In this document: positions 34,453-43,682 of the stretch, piece by piece | Layout: each line of letters opens with the position of its first letter | Position numbering within the stretch: the stretch's first letter is position 1 | NCBI RefSeq assembly: GCF_017916255.1 | Contig: NZ_CP072827.1 | Location: 3,931,501-3,995,500 of the forward strand | DNA from: Streptomyces mobaraensis NBRC 13819 = DSM 40847 | Lineage (GTDB): Bacteria > Actinomycetota > Actinomycetes > Streptomycetales > Streptomycetaceae | Direction: 5' to 3' | Length of the DNA stretch: 64,000 nucleotides | Position numbers and translations under genes: made by a program | The notes under the pieces: model-generated | Told to the model about the DNA's origin: nothing | What the model saw: the letters and a program-made list of their open reading frames with translations, nothing else | Database searches by the model: none

Positions 34453-34787
34453 GCCGGGACGCGGCTCTCTCGACTCGCTCGGCGGCTCTTCGCGCACACC
34501 ACCCTGGGCGTGCGCGCACACGGCGGCTGCCTCCCCGGGGGCGGGATGTCCGCCGGGCGGGTGAGGGGTCGGTCCCGCGGCCGTCCATGGGTGGGGCGGC
34601 GGGCCGGGTGTGCCGGCGCCGGAGGCGCCGCGTACCAGCCGGACGGCCCGGCGGCCCCCGCCGCGACCTGCGTGTCGCGGCCCGCCGCTGCCGTACCGGG
34701 GGTCGGTCGACCGGTGGTCCGTCCTGCCTGCTGTGAGGTGCTGCTCGGCCGGTCCCGGTGGGTGGACGAGTAGCGGGTCGGGGCGGC
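34453..34787. other. 335-bp region without a supported gene
   Basis: Nothing recognisable; it lies between the small membrane protein gene and the stop of the sigma gene. Confidence 0.5.
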
Positions 34788-35621
34788 TCAGTCGGAGATG
34801 AGGCCCTCGCGGAGCTGGGAGAGCGTCCGGGTGAGCAGCCGGGAGACGTGCATCTGCGAGATGCCGACCTCCTCGCCGATCTGCGACTGCGTCATGTTGG
34901 CGAAGAAGCGGAGCATGATGATCTGGCGCTCGCGCGGGGGCAGCTTGGCCAGCAGCGGCTTCAGCGACTCCCGGTACTCGACGCCCTCCAGCGCCGTGTC
35001 CTCGTAGCCCAGCCGGTCGGCGAGCGAGCCCTCGCCGCCGTCGTCCTCCGGCGAGGGGGAGTCCAGCGAGCTGGCCGTGTAGGCGTTGCCCACCGCCAGC
35101 CCGTCGACCACGTCCTCCTCGGAGACGCCCAGGCACAGGGCCAGCTCGGGCACGGTCGGGGAGCGGTCGAGCTTCTGCGCGAGCTCGTCGCTTGCCTTGG
35201 TCAGGGCGAGCCGCAGCTCCTGCAGGCGCCTCGGCACCCGCACGGACCAACTGGTGTCCCGGAAGAAGCGTTTGATCTCGCCGACGACCGTGGGCATCGC
35301 GAACGTCGGGAACTCCACCCCGCGTTCGCAGTCGAACCGGTCGATGGCCTTGATCAGTCCGATGGTGCCGACCTGGACGATGTCTTCCATCGGCTCGTTG
35401 CGGCTCCGGAACCGCGCCGCCGCGTAGCGCACCAGGGGGAGGTTGAGCTCGATGAGGGTGTCACGGACGTACGTACGCTCGGCGCTGTCCCGGTCCAGGG
35501 CCGCCAGCCGCAGGAACAGGGAGCGGGAGAGGGTGCGGGTGTCGATGGCTTCGCAGTCGTCGAGCACGGCGTGCGGTGCGTCGTTGGTGAGCACCTTCGC
35601 GCTGCCCAGGTCTACGGACAT
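34788..35621 (-). CDS. sigN: SigB/SigF-type sigma factor (SigN-like)
   Basis: AAGGGGG precedes the ATG at 35621; the product is 277 aa. Regions 2 ([30 protein letters not shown]), 3 ([19 protein letters not shown]) and 4 ([25 protein letters not shown]) are all present, as in the general-stress/sporulation sigma group of Streptomyces. The assignment to sigN rests on its tandem arrangement with a SigF-like gene next to the tadA-upp block, recalled from S. coelicolor. Such sigmas act in stress response and morphological development and are usually held by RsbW-type anti-sigmas, none of which is encoded nearby. Confidence 0.85.
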   Translation of the reverse strand: MSVDLGSAKVLTNDAPHAVLDDCEAIDTRTLSRSLFLRLAALDRDSAERTYVRDTLIELNLPLVRYAAARFRSRNEPMEDIVQVGTIGLIKAIDRFDCERGVEFPTFAMPTVVGEIKRFFRDTSWSVRVPRRLQELRLALTKASDELAQKLDRSPTVPELALCLGVSEEDVVDGLAVGNAYTASSLDSPSPEDDGGEGSLADRLGYEDTALEGVEYRESLKPLLAKLPPRERQIIMLRFFANMTQSQIGEEVGISQMHVSRLLTRTLSQLREGLISD

Positions 35622-35819
35622 GCCACCCCCTTGAGGTCGCGGACGGATCACAGCACACCCCCGGCCGCGGATTCGGCCGAGGGTGCAGCCCCCACCTGAA
35701 TACCGGAGGCTGCGCTGTGGCAAACGCAGTTCCAGCAGAATGTCACATGTCGGCAACGCGCTGTAGCGTCAAGTCGACATATCTGCCAGGGAGTCCGGAG
35801 CGGGTGTCACCCACAAGGG

Positions 35820-36755
35820 TTAGGCATCGATACGGTTTGCGGATCGCAGCCGGGCGAAGCTCCGTGAGAGCAGCCGCGACACATGCATCTGCGACACCCC
35901 CAGCTCCGCGCTGATCTGCGACTGCGTCAGATTGCTGTAGTAGCGCAGCAGCAGGATGCGCTGCTCGCGCTCCGGCAGCTGGACGAGCAGGTGGCGCACC
36001 AGATCGCGGTGCTCGACCCCGGCCAGCGCGGGGTCCTCGTACCCGATCCGGTCCAGCAGACCGGGCAGCCCGTCGCCCTCCTGGGCGGCCTCCAGCGAGG
36101 TGGCGTGGTACGAGCGGCCGGCCTCGATGCAGGCGAGCACCTCGTCCTCGCCGATCCTGAGGCGCTCGGCGATCTCGGCGGTGGTCGGCGACCGGCCGTG
36201 CAGCACGGTCAGGTCCTCGGTGGCGCCGTTGACCTGCACCCACAGCTCGTGCAGCCGGCGCGGTACGTGCACGGTCCGCACGTTGTCGCGGAAGTACCGC
36301 TTGATCTCGCCGACTACGGTGGGCATCGCGAACGTCGGGAACTGCACCCCGCGGTCGGGGTCGAAGCGGTCGATGGCGTTGATGAGACCGATGGTGCCGA
36401 CCTGGACGACGTCCTCCATGGGCTCGTTGCGGCTGCGAAAACGCGCCGCGGCGTACCGCACGAGGGGGAGGTTGGCTTCGATGAGGGCGGCGCGCACGCG
36501 GGCGTGCTCCGGCGTGCCGGGCTCCAGGGTGGCGAACTTCTTGAAGAGCACCTGCGTCAGCGCCCGGGCGTCCGCGCCCCGGCTCTCCCGCGTCTGCGGC
36601 TCCCGCGGGGGTTCCTGCCGGGTCTCCTGCTGCGCTTCCTGCCGGGCTTCCCGGCGGGTCTCCCGCGGGATCTCCCGCTGGGCCTCCCGCGGCGGCGGGG
36701 GGTTCTCTTCTGACGCCGACGTCTCCTCTGACGCTGTACGGGCCGGCACGGTCAC
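35820..36755 (-). CDS. sigF: sporulation sigma factor SigF-like
   Basis: This is a 311-aa SigB-type sigma factor with a 60-residue Pro/Glu/Arg-rich N-terminal extension ([21 protein letters not shown]). Complete regions 2-4 follow, ending [18 protein letters not shown]. Either GTG 36755 or GTG 36749 may be the start; GAAGGGG is better spaced for the latter. It lies 198 bp upstream of the SigN-like gene. In Streptomyces SigF acts late in spore maturation. The name rests on C-terminal resemblance and synteny from memory. Confidence 0.85.
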   Translation of the reverse strand: MTVPARTASEETSASEENPPPPREAQREIPRETRREARQEAQQETRQEPPREPQTRESRGADARALTQVLFKKFATLEPGTPEHARVRAALIEANLPLVRYAAARFRSRNEPMEDVVQVGTIGLINAIDRFDPDRGVQFPTFAMPTVVGEIKRYFRDNVRTVHVPRRLHELWVQVNGATEDLTVLHGRSPTTAEIAERLRIGEDEVLACIEAGRSYHATSLEAAQEGDGLPGLLDRIGYEDPALAGVEHRDLVRHLLVQLPEREQRILLLRYYSNLTQSQISAELGVSQMHVSRLLSRSFARLRSANRIDA

Positions 36756-36865
36756 ACCACCCCTTCGCGGTCAGCTCCAGGTCAACTCATCCGTCAAAAG
36801 CGGTCATAGCATCACAAGACATGTCCACTGTGTGCAAGCACCGCATAATGCCGTGTTGACCACGC

Positions 36866-36898
36866 GAAAAAGGCCCCTCGCCGTGGTGGCGAGGGGCC
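36866..36898 (-). terminator. Rho-independent terminator of the Dabb gene
   Basis: An 11-bp stem (GGCCCCTCGCC at 36872-36882 with 36888-36898) is followed on the minus strand by five T residues (36867-36871 read in reverse). Confidence 0.88.
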
Positions 36899-36927
36899 CG
36901 CGCCGGGGCTCCGGCAGGGATCGGGGC

Positions 36928-37221
36928 TCAGAACGGATAGTCGGCGATCACCCACGTGGCGAACTCCCGCCACAGGCCGACACCCGCCTGGTGGGCCGGG
37001 TGGTCGAGGTAGCGCTGGAGCGCGTCGGGGTCCTCGACGGCGGAGTTGATCGCGTAGTCGTACGCGATCGGGCGTTCGGAGACGTTCCAGCCGCACTCCC
37101 AGAAGCGGAGCTCGGGGATCTCCCCGCCCAGCTTCTCGAACGCCTGGACGCCGGCGACGACGCGGGGGTCGTCGCGCTCGACGCCCTCGTTGAGCTTGAA
37201 CAGGACGAGGTGACGGATCAT
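36928..37221 (-). CDS. Dabb (stress-responsive A/B barrel) domain protein
   Basis: The 97-aa protein is a single Dabb ferredoxin-like domain (MIRHLVLFKLNEGV start; conserved FWECGWNVS and YAINSAVEDPDALQRYLDHPAHQ). Relatives form homodimers and bind small ligands. Conserved in this location in streptomycetes as far as I recall; a specific role is unknown. Confidence 0.85.
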   Translation of the reverse strand: MIRHLVLFKLNEGVERDDPRVVAGVQAFEKLGGEIPELRFWECGWNVSERPIAYDYAINSAVEDPDALQRYLDHPAHQAGVGLWREFATWVIADYPF

Positions 37222-37318
37222 CGGATGGCCGCCTTCCGGACGACGGGGTGCACGAAGGGGGATGCGGGACCTGTGGCGCCAGGGCCCGTGGCGCTCGTGG
37301 GCTCCGGCCGGCGGGGGC

Positions 37319-37483
37319 TCACTTGATCAGCTCGGTCATGAACTCGCCGATGCTCTTGGCGGCGTCCGAGATCCCCTCGAAGCCTATCTGGACGAGCTCC
37401 GCGGCCCTGGCCGGGGAATGGATGATCGTGTAGCCGATGAAAACGGCGAGCACCCAGAACGTGATCTTCTTGGCCTGCGCCAT
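37319..37483 (-). CDS. small membrane protein, 54 aa
   Basis: GGGAGG just upstream sets the ATG at 37483. The product has one span (ITFWVLAVFIGYTIIHS) followed by an amphipathic helix (ELVQIGFEGISDAAKSIGEFMTELIK). It is probably a conserved streptomycete micro-membrane protein; function unknown. Confidence 0.75.
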   Translation of the reverse strand: MAQAKKITFWVLAVFIGYTIIHSPARAAELVQIGFEGISDAAKSIGEFMTELIK

Positions 37484-38265
37484 GCCGTTGTCGCCTCCCC
37501 GTCCGCCTTCTTCTCGTCGAAGTCCCCCGTAGCGCTTGCGAGAGTCTATCCGCACAGATGCGCGAAGCCGGGAGGAGTCGCTTGGGTGCGGATTGCCGGG
37601 GCATTTCCCGGGCGGCCGTCGCCTGGCACCCCTTGCGGTGGCGACCGTTCACACCACCTTTAAGGACTTAAGCCCCGGCGAAGGGGGTCCTTCGCCCACC
37701 CGTCCGCCGATTTCCGGAGCGGAGGATGGGGGAGTGCCCGCCGGATCTGGCAGGAATCCGGCGGGCCTGGGACATGGAACCCCTCTGCGGGGTCCGGGCC
37801 GCGAGCTTCCCCCTGACTGCGGCCCGTACTCGGGGTCCGTGTCCTCATGGGGGGAAGCGGCTTGTCCCCCCGATGCCGCTTCCCCCCGCCTTCTCCTTCC
37901 GCCTTCTCCTCGCCTTCTCTCCTTCTCGTCCGGTCTCCTCCGGTTCTCGTCCGGTTCTCGTCCGGTTCTCGTCCGGCGTGAGGGCCTCTCCGCCTGCTCC
38001 CGACGGGCACTCCCGGCCAGGTATGTGCAATTCCGGCGATTCCGCCGCCCGAATCCGTACAACCCTCCCGGCGATACCGCCGAATTTTCCAACACGGATG
38101 AACTCTGGGTCAGTTGAGGTGAGAAGGGCCCGGCGTCGGGGCACCAGAAAGGCACACGGCCCGAGGCGCTCACCGGCTCGCCGGAGCGGCCGTCCCGGTG
38201 CTGTCGCGTGGAAACGGGATCCGGTGTGCTGCGGTATCTGAGCGAGGGAGAACGGTGAGGTTCGC
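37484..38265. other. 782-bp region without genes; pyrimidine-rich repeat
   Basis: Between 37890 and 37978 lies a CT-rich tract ending in three to four copies of the 11-bp unit CCGGTTCTCGT. The rest includes the promoter of the anti-sigma antagonist gene. No coding frame is convincing. Confidence 0.6.
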
Positions 38266-38820
38266 ATGGGCGGGTACGAGCTCGCCTTCACCATGCGGGA
38301 GCGTGTGGCGGGGGGAGCGGTCACCATTGAACTGTCCGGAGAGATCGACATCCTGGCCGAGCAGCAGCTCGGCCCCCGACTGGAGGCCCTGGCCGGCCGC
38401 CACCGCGCCGACCTCGTCATCGACCTGCGCGGTGTGACCTTCCTGGACGCGAGCGGCCTCCGCCTGCTGCTCCGCGCCCGCAACCGGGTGGCCCGCGGCG
38501 GCGGCCGGCTCCGGGTGGTGCGGGGCGGCCCGCGAGTGTCCAAAGTGATCCGCATCGTGCGACTGGAACCGGCCTTCCACTGGCTCGACGCGCCCCCGGG
38601 CTCCTCCGCCGCGCCCCCGGGCTCGTCCACCGCGCCACCGGGCTCCTCCGCCGCGCCACCGGGCCGGACGGCCGGGCGCGGGCCTACGGGCGCGACCGCC
38701 GCCACCGCCCCGGAAACCTCCGGCCCTTCGGGCGCAACCGTGGCACCGGTCGCGACGCCCACAGCCCCCGCCGAGGGCGAACTGCCGTGCGGCCCGCGCG
38801 ACGGAACCGTCCCGGCGTAG
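38266..38820 (+). CDS. STAS-domain anti-sigma-factor antagonist with repeat tail
   Basis: Residues 1-108 form a SpoIIAA/RsbV-type STAS domain. LDASGLRLLL carries Ser63, the expected phosphorylation site. The remaining 75 residues are low complexity with four 7-residue APPGSSx repeats encoded by 21-bp repeats at 38590-38662. Such antagonists release sigma factors from RsbW-like kinases; the nearby sigF/sigN-like genes are plausible but unproven targets. No RsbW-like kinase gene is in the window. Confidence 0.9.
   Translation: MGGYELAFTMRERVAGGAVTIELSGEIDILAEQQLGPRLEALAGRHRADLVIDLRGVTFLDASGLRLLLRARNRVARGGGRLRVVRGGPRVSKVIRIVRLEPAFHWLDAPPGSSAAPPGSSTAPPGSSAAPPGRTAGRGPTGATAATAPETSGPSGATVAPVATPTAPAEGELPCGPRDGTVPA
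38590..38662. repeat. 21-bp in-frame tandem repeat
   Basis: Three full units and one partial unit of GCGCC(C/A)CCGGGCTCCTCCGCC encode APPGSSA-like heptads in the antagonist tail. Expansion or contraction would keep frame. Confidence 0.85.
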
Positions 38821-38840
38821 CGGAAACCGAGACGGAGCAC

Positions 38841-38879
38841 GACGAGGGGCCCGACCTGCATCAGGTCGGGCCCCTCGTC
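38841..38879 (+). terminator. terminator with 18-bp perfect stem
   Basis: 38841-38858 pairs with 38862-38879 around CAT. It lies between the antagonist gene and the convergent tRNA-Ser. Confidence 0.85.
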
Positions 38880-38886
38880 TGAAGAG

Positions 38887-38973
38887 CGGTAGCGGTGGGA
38901 TTTGAACCCACGGAGGAGTTGCCCCCTCACACGCTTTCGAGGCGTGCTCCTTAGGCCGCTCGGACACGCTACC
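38887..38973 (-). tRNA. tRNA-Ser (anticodon CGA)
   Basis: On the minus strand GGTAGCG...CGCTACC forms the acceptor stem. The anticodon loop CTCGAAA gives CGA. A long variable arm and GGTTCAAATCC T-loop are present. CCA is not encoded. Confidence 0.95.
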
Positions 38974-39041
38974 GAGAGAGAGCTTAGCGGACGAGTGGCC
39001 GTGGGCCGAAATCGGTATCCGGGGAGGGGTGGGGGAGGTGG

Positions 39042-39536
39042 TCAGCGGGTGCGGAAGAAGTCGGTCAGGAGGGCGGCGCACTCGTCGGCGAGGACGCCGG
39101 TGATGACCTCGGGGCGGTGGTTGAGCCGGCGGTCGCGGACCACGTCCCAGAGGGAGCCCGCCGCGCCCGCCTTCGCGTCGGCGGCGCCGTAGACGACGCG
39201 GTCGAGCCGGGAGAGGACGATGGCGCCGGCGCACATCGTGCACGGTTCCAGGGTGACGACGAGGGTGCAGCCGGTCAGCCGCCATTCGCCGACGGCGCGG
39301 GCGGCCTCGCGGACGGCGAGCACCTCCGCGTGGCCGGTGGGGTCGCCGGTGGCCTCGCGCTCGTTGCGGCCGCGGCCGATGACCGTGCCGTCCGGGGCCA
39401 GGACGACGGCCCCGACCGGGACGTCACCCGTCCCGGGGGCCCGCGCGGCCTCCTCCAGGGCGGCCCGCATGGCGGGGAGCCAGGGATCGCGGACGGGGTC
39501 GGGACCGGGCGGGCGACCGGGGGCGGCGTCGTTCAT
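39042..39536 (-). CDS. tadA: tRNA adenosine-34 deaminase TadA
   Basis: The 164-aa protein has the zinc deaminase motifs H69-A-E71 and P98-C99-T-M-C102. The enzyme converts A34 to inosine in tRNA-Arg(ACG), which is itself encoded at 27198-27270. It is followed upstream by the TadA-associated protein gene, an actinobacterial pairing. Family and function are secure. Confidence 0.95.
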   Translation of the reverse strand: MNDAAPGRPPGPDPVRDPWLPAMRAALEEAARAPGTGDVPVGAVVLAPDGTVIGRGRNEREATGDPTGHAEVLAVREAARAVGEWRLTGCTLVVTLEPCTMCAGAIVLSRLDRVVYGAADAKAGAAGSLWDVVRDRRLNHRPEVITGVLADECAALLTDFFRTR

Positions 39537-39581
39537 GGCACCAGTGTGGGCGAGGTCCGCCGGCCCGCGCCCCGGCGGCCG

Positions 39582-40133
39582 TCAGCGGACGGCCTCCAGG
39601 ACGTCGGTGCAGCCGAGGACGTCCGCGATCTCGCCGAGGGCGTCCCCGTTCAGGGCGAGAAGCTCCCGTTCGCCGATACCGACGTCCTCCAGCAGCCGGG
39701 GGTCGCCCAGCGGGCCGCTCGGCACCGCCGCCGTGGCGGCGTCCGCGGCCTCGGCCTCGTCCTCCGCGGGCTCCGGCTCGCCGTCCTCGGTGCCGTCGAG
39801 GTCGAGGGTGTCGAGATCGTCGGCGTCGCTGTCGTCACGGCCGACGATCTCGTCGACGAGCATGGAGCCGTAGGAACTCCGCTTGGCGAGCACGCTGTCG
39901 GAGAGGAAGATCCGCGGGTCGTCCTCTCCGTCCACCCGGACGATGCCGAACCAGGCGTCCTCCTGTTCGATCAGCACCAGGACCGTGTCATCGGCGATCG
40001 AGGTCTCACGGGCCAGGTCGACGAGGTCGGACAGGGTTTCCACGTTGTCGAGGTCTGTGTCGCTCGCTTCCCACCCGTCGTCGGAGCGCGCGAGCAATGC
40101 GGCGAAGTACACCGTGACTCTCCCACTGGTCAT
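39582..40133 (-). CDS. tRNA adenosine deaminase-associated protein
   Basis: The start MTSGRVTVYFAALLARS gives 183 aa. An N-terminal domain (YFAALLARSDDGWEASDTDLDNVETLSDLVDLAR) and a C-terminal helix (IGERELLALNGDALGEIADVLGCTDVLEAV) are separated by a very acidic Asp/Glu/Ala linker. This is the protein regularly found beside tadA in actinobacteria (TIGR03941 type). Its biochemical role is not established. Confidence 0.85.
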   Translation of the reverse strand: MTSGRVTVYFAALLARSDDGWEASDTDLDNVETLSDLVDLARETSIADDTVLVLIEQEDAWFGIVRVDGEDDPRIFLSDSVLAKRSSYGSMLVDEIVGRDDSDADDLDTLDLDGTEDGEPEPAEDEAEAADAATAAVPSGPLGDPRLLEDVGIGERELLALNGDALGEIADVLGCTDVLEAVR

Positions 40134-40446
40134 AGGCGGTGCCGGGCCGGACGGGGACAGCACCCCGCCCACTCGGAATCGTGGCAGAAACCTGGCCGTT
40201 GCGAGAGGTCTTCCGCGCTGCGTCGTGCAGTAGTCCGAGAGATTCGCGGGACTTTCCGGGGGCGTTCCGGGCCGCGCGGCCCTCCGGGGACGTCCCGGGC
40301 GGCCATCCGGGGTGTGTTCGAGGGTCGCCCCGGAGCGCCTTCCGGGAAACCCCGGGAAAGGGCGGCGGCGTGACGGCCGTCACCGGGACGGCGGCCGCCG
40401 CCGCCCGCTCGGCTCGGCATCCGCCCATCAGCCGCTCGCCGTCCGC
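40134..40446. other. 313-bp region without a supported gene
   Basis: CCGGGACG/GGGCGTTCCGGG-type short repeats occur, but no gene, tRNA or clear operator. Confidence 0.5.
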
Positions 40447-40734
40447 TCACCATCTGAACGTCCGCATGCGCATCTGCTGGCGCATTCTCGCCGCCCGCGC
40501 GCGGCGCGGCTGCACCCGGTCGCGGAGCTCCCGGGCCTCGTTCAGCTCACGGAGGAACTGGGCGCGCCGGCGCCGCCGCTCCGCGTCGTCGTCCAGGGGG
40601 GTGTCCGGTTCCCGCGGACGCTCGCGGGAGCGCTCCCGGGCCCGTTTCCCCGAAACGGCCGGTTCCTCCGGGCTTTCCGCCTGGCTTCGGGGGCCCTTGC
40701 GGGCTCCGGTTCCGCTTTCGTCACGCTCGGCCAT
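40447..40734 (-). CDS. small basic hypothetical protein, 95 aa
   Basis: GAGGTGG precedes the ATG at 40734. The C-terminal half is strongly helical and Arg-rich ([39 protein letters not shown]), suggesting nucleic-acid or ribosome contact. It looks like a conserved streptomycete protein encoded beside upp; no function known to me. Confidence 0.72.
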   Translation of the reverse strand: MAERDESGTGARKGPRSQAESPEEPAVSGKRARERSRERPREPDTPLDDDAERRRRRAQFLRELNEARELRDRVQPRRARAARMRQQMRMRTFRW

Positions 40735-40872
40735 GCGCAGCACCACCTCGTGCCGAGGGTCTCGCCCGGCGGAGCAGGCCGGGCGTACGTGCCCACTTTC
40801 CCCCTTGGCGGTGGTGTGATGCCACCGTGGGGCCGGGAGCCGGTGTCCGAAAGCTCGGATAATGTCGATGTC

Positions 40873-41508
40873 ATGCGGATCCACGTCGTCGACCACCCGC
40901 TGGTGGCGCACAAACTCACCACGCTGCGCGACAAGCGCACCGACTCCCCCACGTTCCGGCGGCTCGCCGACGAGCTGGTCACCCTGCTCGCCTACGAGGC
41001 CACGCGGGACGTGCGGACCGAACAGGTCGACATCGAGTCGCCGGTCACCGCGACCACCGGCGTCAAGCTGTCCCACCCGCGCCCGCTGGTGGTGCCGATC
41101 CTCCGGGCCGGCCTGGGCATGCTCGACGGCATGGTCCGGCTGCTGCCCACGGCCGAGGTCGGCTTCCTGGGCATGATCCGCAACGAGGAGACCCTCAAGG
41201 CGGAGACGTACGCGACGCGGATGCCGGACGACCTCTCGGGCCGCCAGGTGTACGTGCTCGACCCGATGCTGGCCACCGGCGGCACGCTGGTCGCGGCGAT
41301 CCGTGAGCTGATCGCGCGGGGCGCCGACGACGTCACCGCCATCTGCCTGCTGGCCGCCCCCGAGGGCGTCGAGGTGATGGAACGTGAGCTCGCCGGCACG
41401 CCGGTGACCGTCGTCACCGCCTCCGTGGACGAGCGCCTCAATGAGGACGGCTACATCGTGCCGGGCCTCGGGGACGCGGGCGACCGGATGTACGGGACGG
41501 CCGGCTGA
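40873..41508 (+). CDS. upp: uracil phosphoribosyltransferase
   Basis: The 211-aa protein starts [15 protein letters not shown], as usual for Upp. It carries the PRPP-binding loop [11 protein letters not shown] (about 129-139) and the uracil-binding C-terminal region [16 protein letters not shown]. It makes UMP from uracil and PRPP in pyrimidine salvage. Assignment is secure. Confidence 0.96.
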   Translation: MRIHVVDHPLVAHKLTTLRDKRTDSPTFRRLADELVTLLAYEATRDVRTEQVDIESPVTATTGVKLSHPRPLVVPILRAGLGMLDGMVRLLPTAEVGFLGMIRNEETLKAETYATRMPDDLSGRQVYVLDPMLATGGTLVAAIRELIARGADDVTAICLLAAPEGVEVMERELAGTPVTVVTASVDERLNEDGYIVPGLGDAGDRMYGTAG

Positions 41509-41518
41509 GCGGCGCCGT

Positions 41519-41640
41519 TCGGTTCGGCGGCTGTTCGGTTCGGCGGCCGTGCGGTTCGCCGGCCGTCCGATGTGCCGGGTGACCGGTTGCCGGCTACCGG
41601 CTGACCGGCCATTGGCGACCGGCTGACCGGCTGACCAGAC
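41519..41640. repeat. short direct repeats downstream of upp
   Basis: Three copies of GTTCGGTTCGGCGGC/GTGCGGTTCGCCGGC are followed by four CCGGCTGACCGG units. It is non-coding. Confidence 0.65.
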
Positions 41641-41732
41641 GGGCGGACAGGCGGAACGGGGGCCGGGGGCCGCCGGACGTCGGCGCCTCACCCCGCGCCG
41701 CGACCAGCGACCCGCGCTTCGTCAGCCCGCGC

Positions 41733-42404
41733 TCAGCACTTCGCCGCGCTCTTCGAGGGCGCCGGGGACGACGGGGCCGGGTGGGGCGCGGCGGGTGCCC
41801 GGCTCGCGTCCGGGGCGGGCCTGAGCTCCTTGAAGCCGGCGCCGATGATCAGGTCGATGTCCGTGCCCTTGCGGACGTCGCTCTTCACCGTCGCCTCGCC
41901 GACCTGCTCCTGCAGGACGCGCATCGCGCCGTCGGCGTCGTCGGGCGAGCCCAGCAGCAGCGCCGTCCCCTCGACGTTCTTGTCGTAGGGCGCGGGGGCG
42001 TTGCCGACCTTGCCGATGCGGAAGCCGCGCGCCTTCAGTTCGTCCGCGGTCGTCTTGGCCAGGCCGCTGCGCGGGGTGGCGTTGTAGACGTTGACGGTGA
42101 TGTCGCCGGGGCGGGGCAGTTCGCGCGGCGCCGACCGGCCGGCGGCCCTGGCGTCCGTCGTGTCGCCGTGCCCGTCCCGGCCGCAGTCGGCGCTCTTCCG
42201 GGCCGCCTGCGGGGAGCCGCTCCCGCCGCCCGAGAAGACGTCGACGAGCTGGATCGTCCCCCAGCCGCCCAGCCCCAGGACGGCCACCGCGGCGACCGCG
42301 GCGAGCACGACCCTCCGCGGATTCCTCGGCCGGCGCATATGCGGGAACCGACGGCCCGTGATGCGGTACTTGCCGCCCATGCCAGGAGGGGTGAGCATGC
42401 TCAT
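41733..42404 (-). CDS. membrane-anchored LytR_C-domain protein
   Basis: The 223-aa protein has an N-terminal span (VVLAAVAAVAVLGLGGWGTIQLV at about 33-55). A Ser/Gly linker and a LytR C-terminal domain follow (ITVNVYNATPRSGLAKTTADELKARGFRIGKVGNAP). A Pro/Ala/Ser tail ends KSAAKC. The LytR_C domain occurs alone or after LCP domains; the catalytic LCP domain is absent here. A cell-envelope role is likely. Confidence 0.88.
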   Translation of the reverse strand: MSMLTPPGMGGKYRITGRRFPHMRRPRNPRRVVLAAVAAVAVLGLGGWGTIQLVDVFSGGGSGSPQAARKSADCGRDGHGDTTDARAAGRSAPRELPRPGDITVNVYNATPRSGLAKTTADELKARGFRIGKVGNAPAPYDKNVEGTALLLGSPDDADGAMRVLQEQVGEATVKSDVRKGTDIDLIIGAGFKELRPAPDASRAPAAPHPAPSSPAPSKSAAKC

Positions 42405-42588
42405 GGGCGCAGCGTAGTGCGGGCGGGGGCCGGTGCCTACTAGATGATCAACGGTTGCGCCGACCCCAACCCAAAAGGGCCAATAACGGCCGGAAACGGC
42501 CGTGAACGAAGGGGCCGGAGGGGCGGATGGCCCCTACCGGAGCGATGACCGGACCGGCGCGCGACCGGCGCGCGACGCTTTCGGGGCG

Positions 42589-42885
42589 TCAGTCCAGTTC
42601 GAGCACGCGGGCGTGCAGCACTTGGCGCTGCTGGAGCGCGGCGCGCACGGCGCGGTGCAGGCCGTCCTCCAGGTAGAGGTCGCCCTGCCACTTCACGACG
42701 TGGGCGAAGAGGTCGCCGTAGAAGGTCGAGTCCTCCGCGAGCAGCGTTTCCAGGTCGAGCTGCTGCTTGGTGGTCACCAGCTGGTCAAGGCGTACCGGGC
42801 GCGGGGCGACGTCCGCCCACTGGCGGGTGCTTTCCCGGCCGTGGTCGGGGTACGGCCGACCGTTTCCGATGCGCTTGAAGATCAC
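42589..42885 (-). CDS. conserved actinobacterial protein with ParB-like motif, 98 aa
   Basis: The 98-aa protein contains YLEDGLHRAVRAALQQRQVLHARVL, which resembles the ParB-type GxHR motif, preceded by VRLDQLVTTKQQLDLETLLAED. Similar proteins are sometimes labelled VapB-type antitoxins, but no toxin gene lies next to it. Conserved in this location in streptomycetes as far as I recall. Function unknown. Confidence 0.75.
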   Translation of the reverse strand: MIFKRIGNGRPYPDHGRESTRQWADVAPRPVRLDQLVTTKQQLDLETLLAEDSTFYGDLFAHVVKWQGDLYLEDGLHRAVRAALQQRQVLHARVLELD

Positions 42886-42978
42886 ACGGAAAGCCTACCG
42901 GGCCGGTGGTGCCGAGCGCAGCCATGGCACGGGAGTCGGAAGGCGACAATCGGCCGCATACCGGAAGCCGTGGCCGGT

Positions 42979-43614
42979 TCAGCGCTCCGGCGCCGCCGTC
43001 CTTCCCCGTCCCGTCCCCTGTTCCCTCTCCCGCTCCCGCTCCTGTTTCGCCTTCTGCTTGGCCGCCTGCTTGAAGGCGCGGACCTCGCGCAGGGAGTCGG
43101 GGCCGGTGATGTCCGCCACCGACCGGTGGCTCCCCTCCTCGCCGTACGGGCCCGCGGCCTCCCGCCAGCCGTCGGGCCGCACCCCGAGCCGCTTGCCCAG
43201 CAGGGCGAGGAAGATCTGTGCCTTCTGCCGGCCGAAACCCGGCAGGTCGGTGAGGCGGCGCAGCAGTTCGGGACCGGTGGGCACGTCCCGCCAGACGGCG
43301 GCGGCGTCGCCGTCGTACCGCTCGGCGAGGTGGCGGCAGAGCCGCTGGATCCGCTCGGCCATGGCGGCCGGATAGCGGTGGACGGCCGGTTTGGCGGCGC
43401 AGAGCTCGACGAACGCCTCCGGGTCGTACACGGCGATCTCGTGCGCGTCGAGGTCGTCGCGGCCGAGCCGCCGGGCGAGGGTGTACGGGCCGGTGAAGGC
43501 CCACTCCATCGGGATCTGCTGGTCGAGCAGCATCCCGACCAGGGCGGCGAGCGGGCTGCGGGAGAGCAGCGCGTCGGCGTCCTCCTGCTGGGCGAGCCGG
43601 AGGGTGTGCTCCAT
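42979..43614 (-). CDS. HhH-GPD base-excision DNA glycosylase-like protein
   Basis: The ATG at 43614 gives 211 aa. The helix-hairpin-helix and Gly/Pro loop LTDLPGFGRQKAQIFLALLGKRLGV (about 121-145) are typical of the endonuclease III/AlkA fold. The start EHTLRLAQQEDADALLSRSPLAALVGMLLDQQIPMEWAF matches the actinobacterial HhH-GPD group. No [4Fe-4S] Cys cluster is present. The tail is Lys/Glu/Arg-rich. Lesion specificity is unknown. Confidence 0.88.
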   Translation of the reverse strand: MEHTLRLAQQEDADALLSRSPLAALVGMLLDQQIPMEWAFTGPYTLARRLGRDDLDAHEIAVYDPEAFVELCAAKPAVHRYPAAMAERIQRLCRHLAERYDGDAAAVWRDVPTGPELLRRLTDLPGFGRQKAQIFLALLGKRLGVRPDGWREAAGPYGEEGSHRSVADITGPDSLREVRAFKQAAKQKAKQEREREREQGTGRGRTAAPER

Positions 43615-43682
43615 GGGACCGATGGTCTCTCGGGGGCGCGTGCTTCGCATGCGCGGGCGCCGTGCGGCACCGCCCGGGCCGC

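Noticed and set aside
42589..42885. Antitoxin of a toxin-antitoxin pair
   Set aside because: No toxin gene adjoins it; the ParB-like GLHR motif suggests another role.
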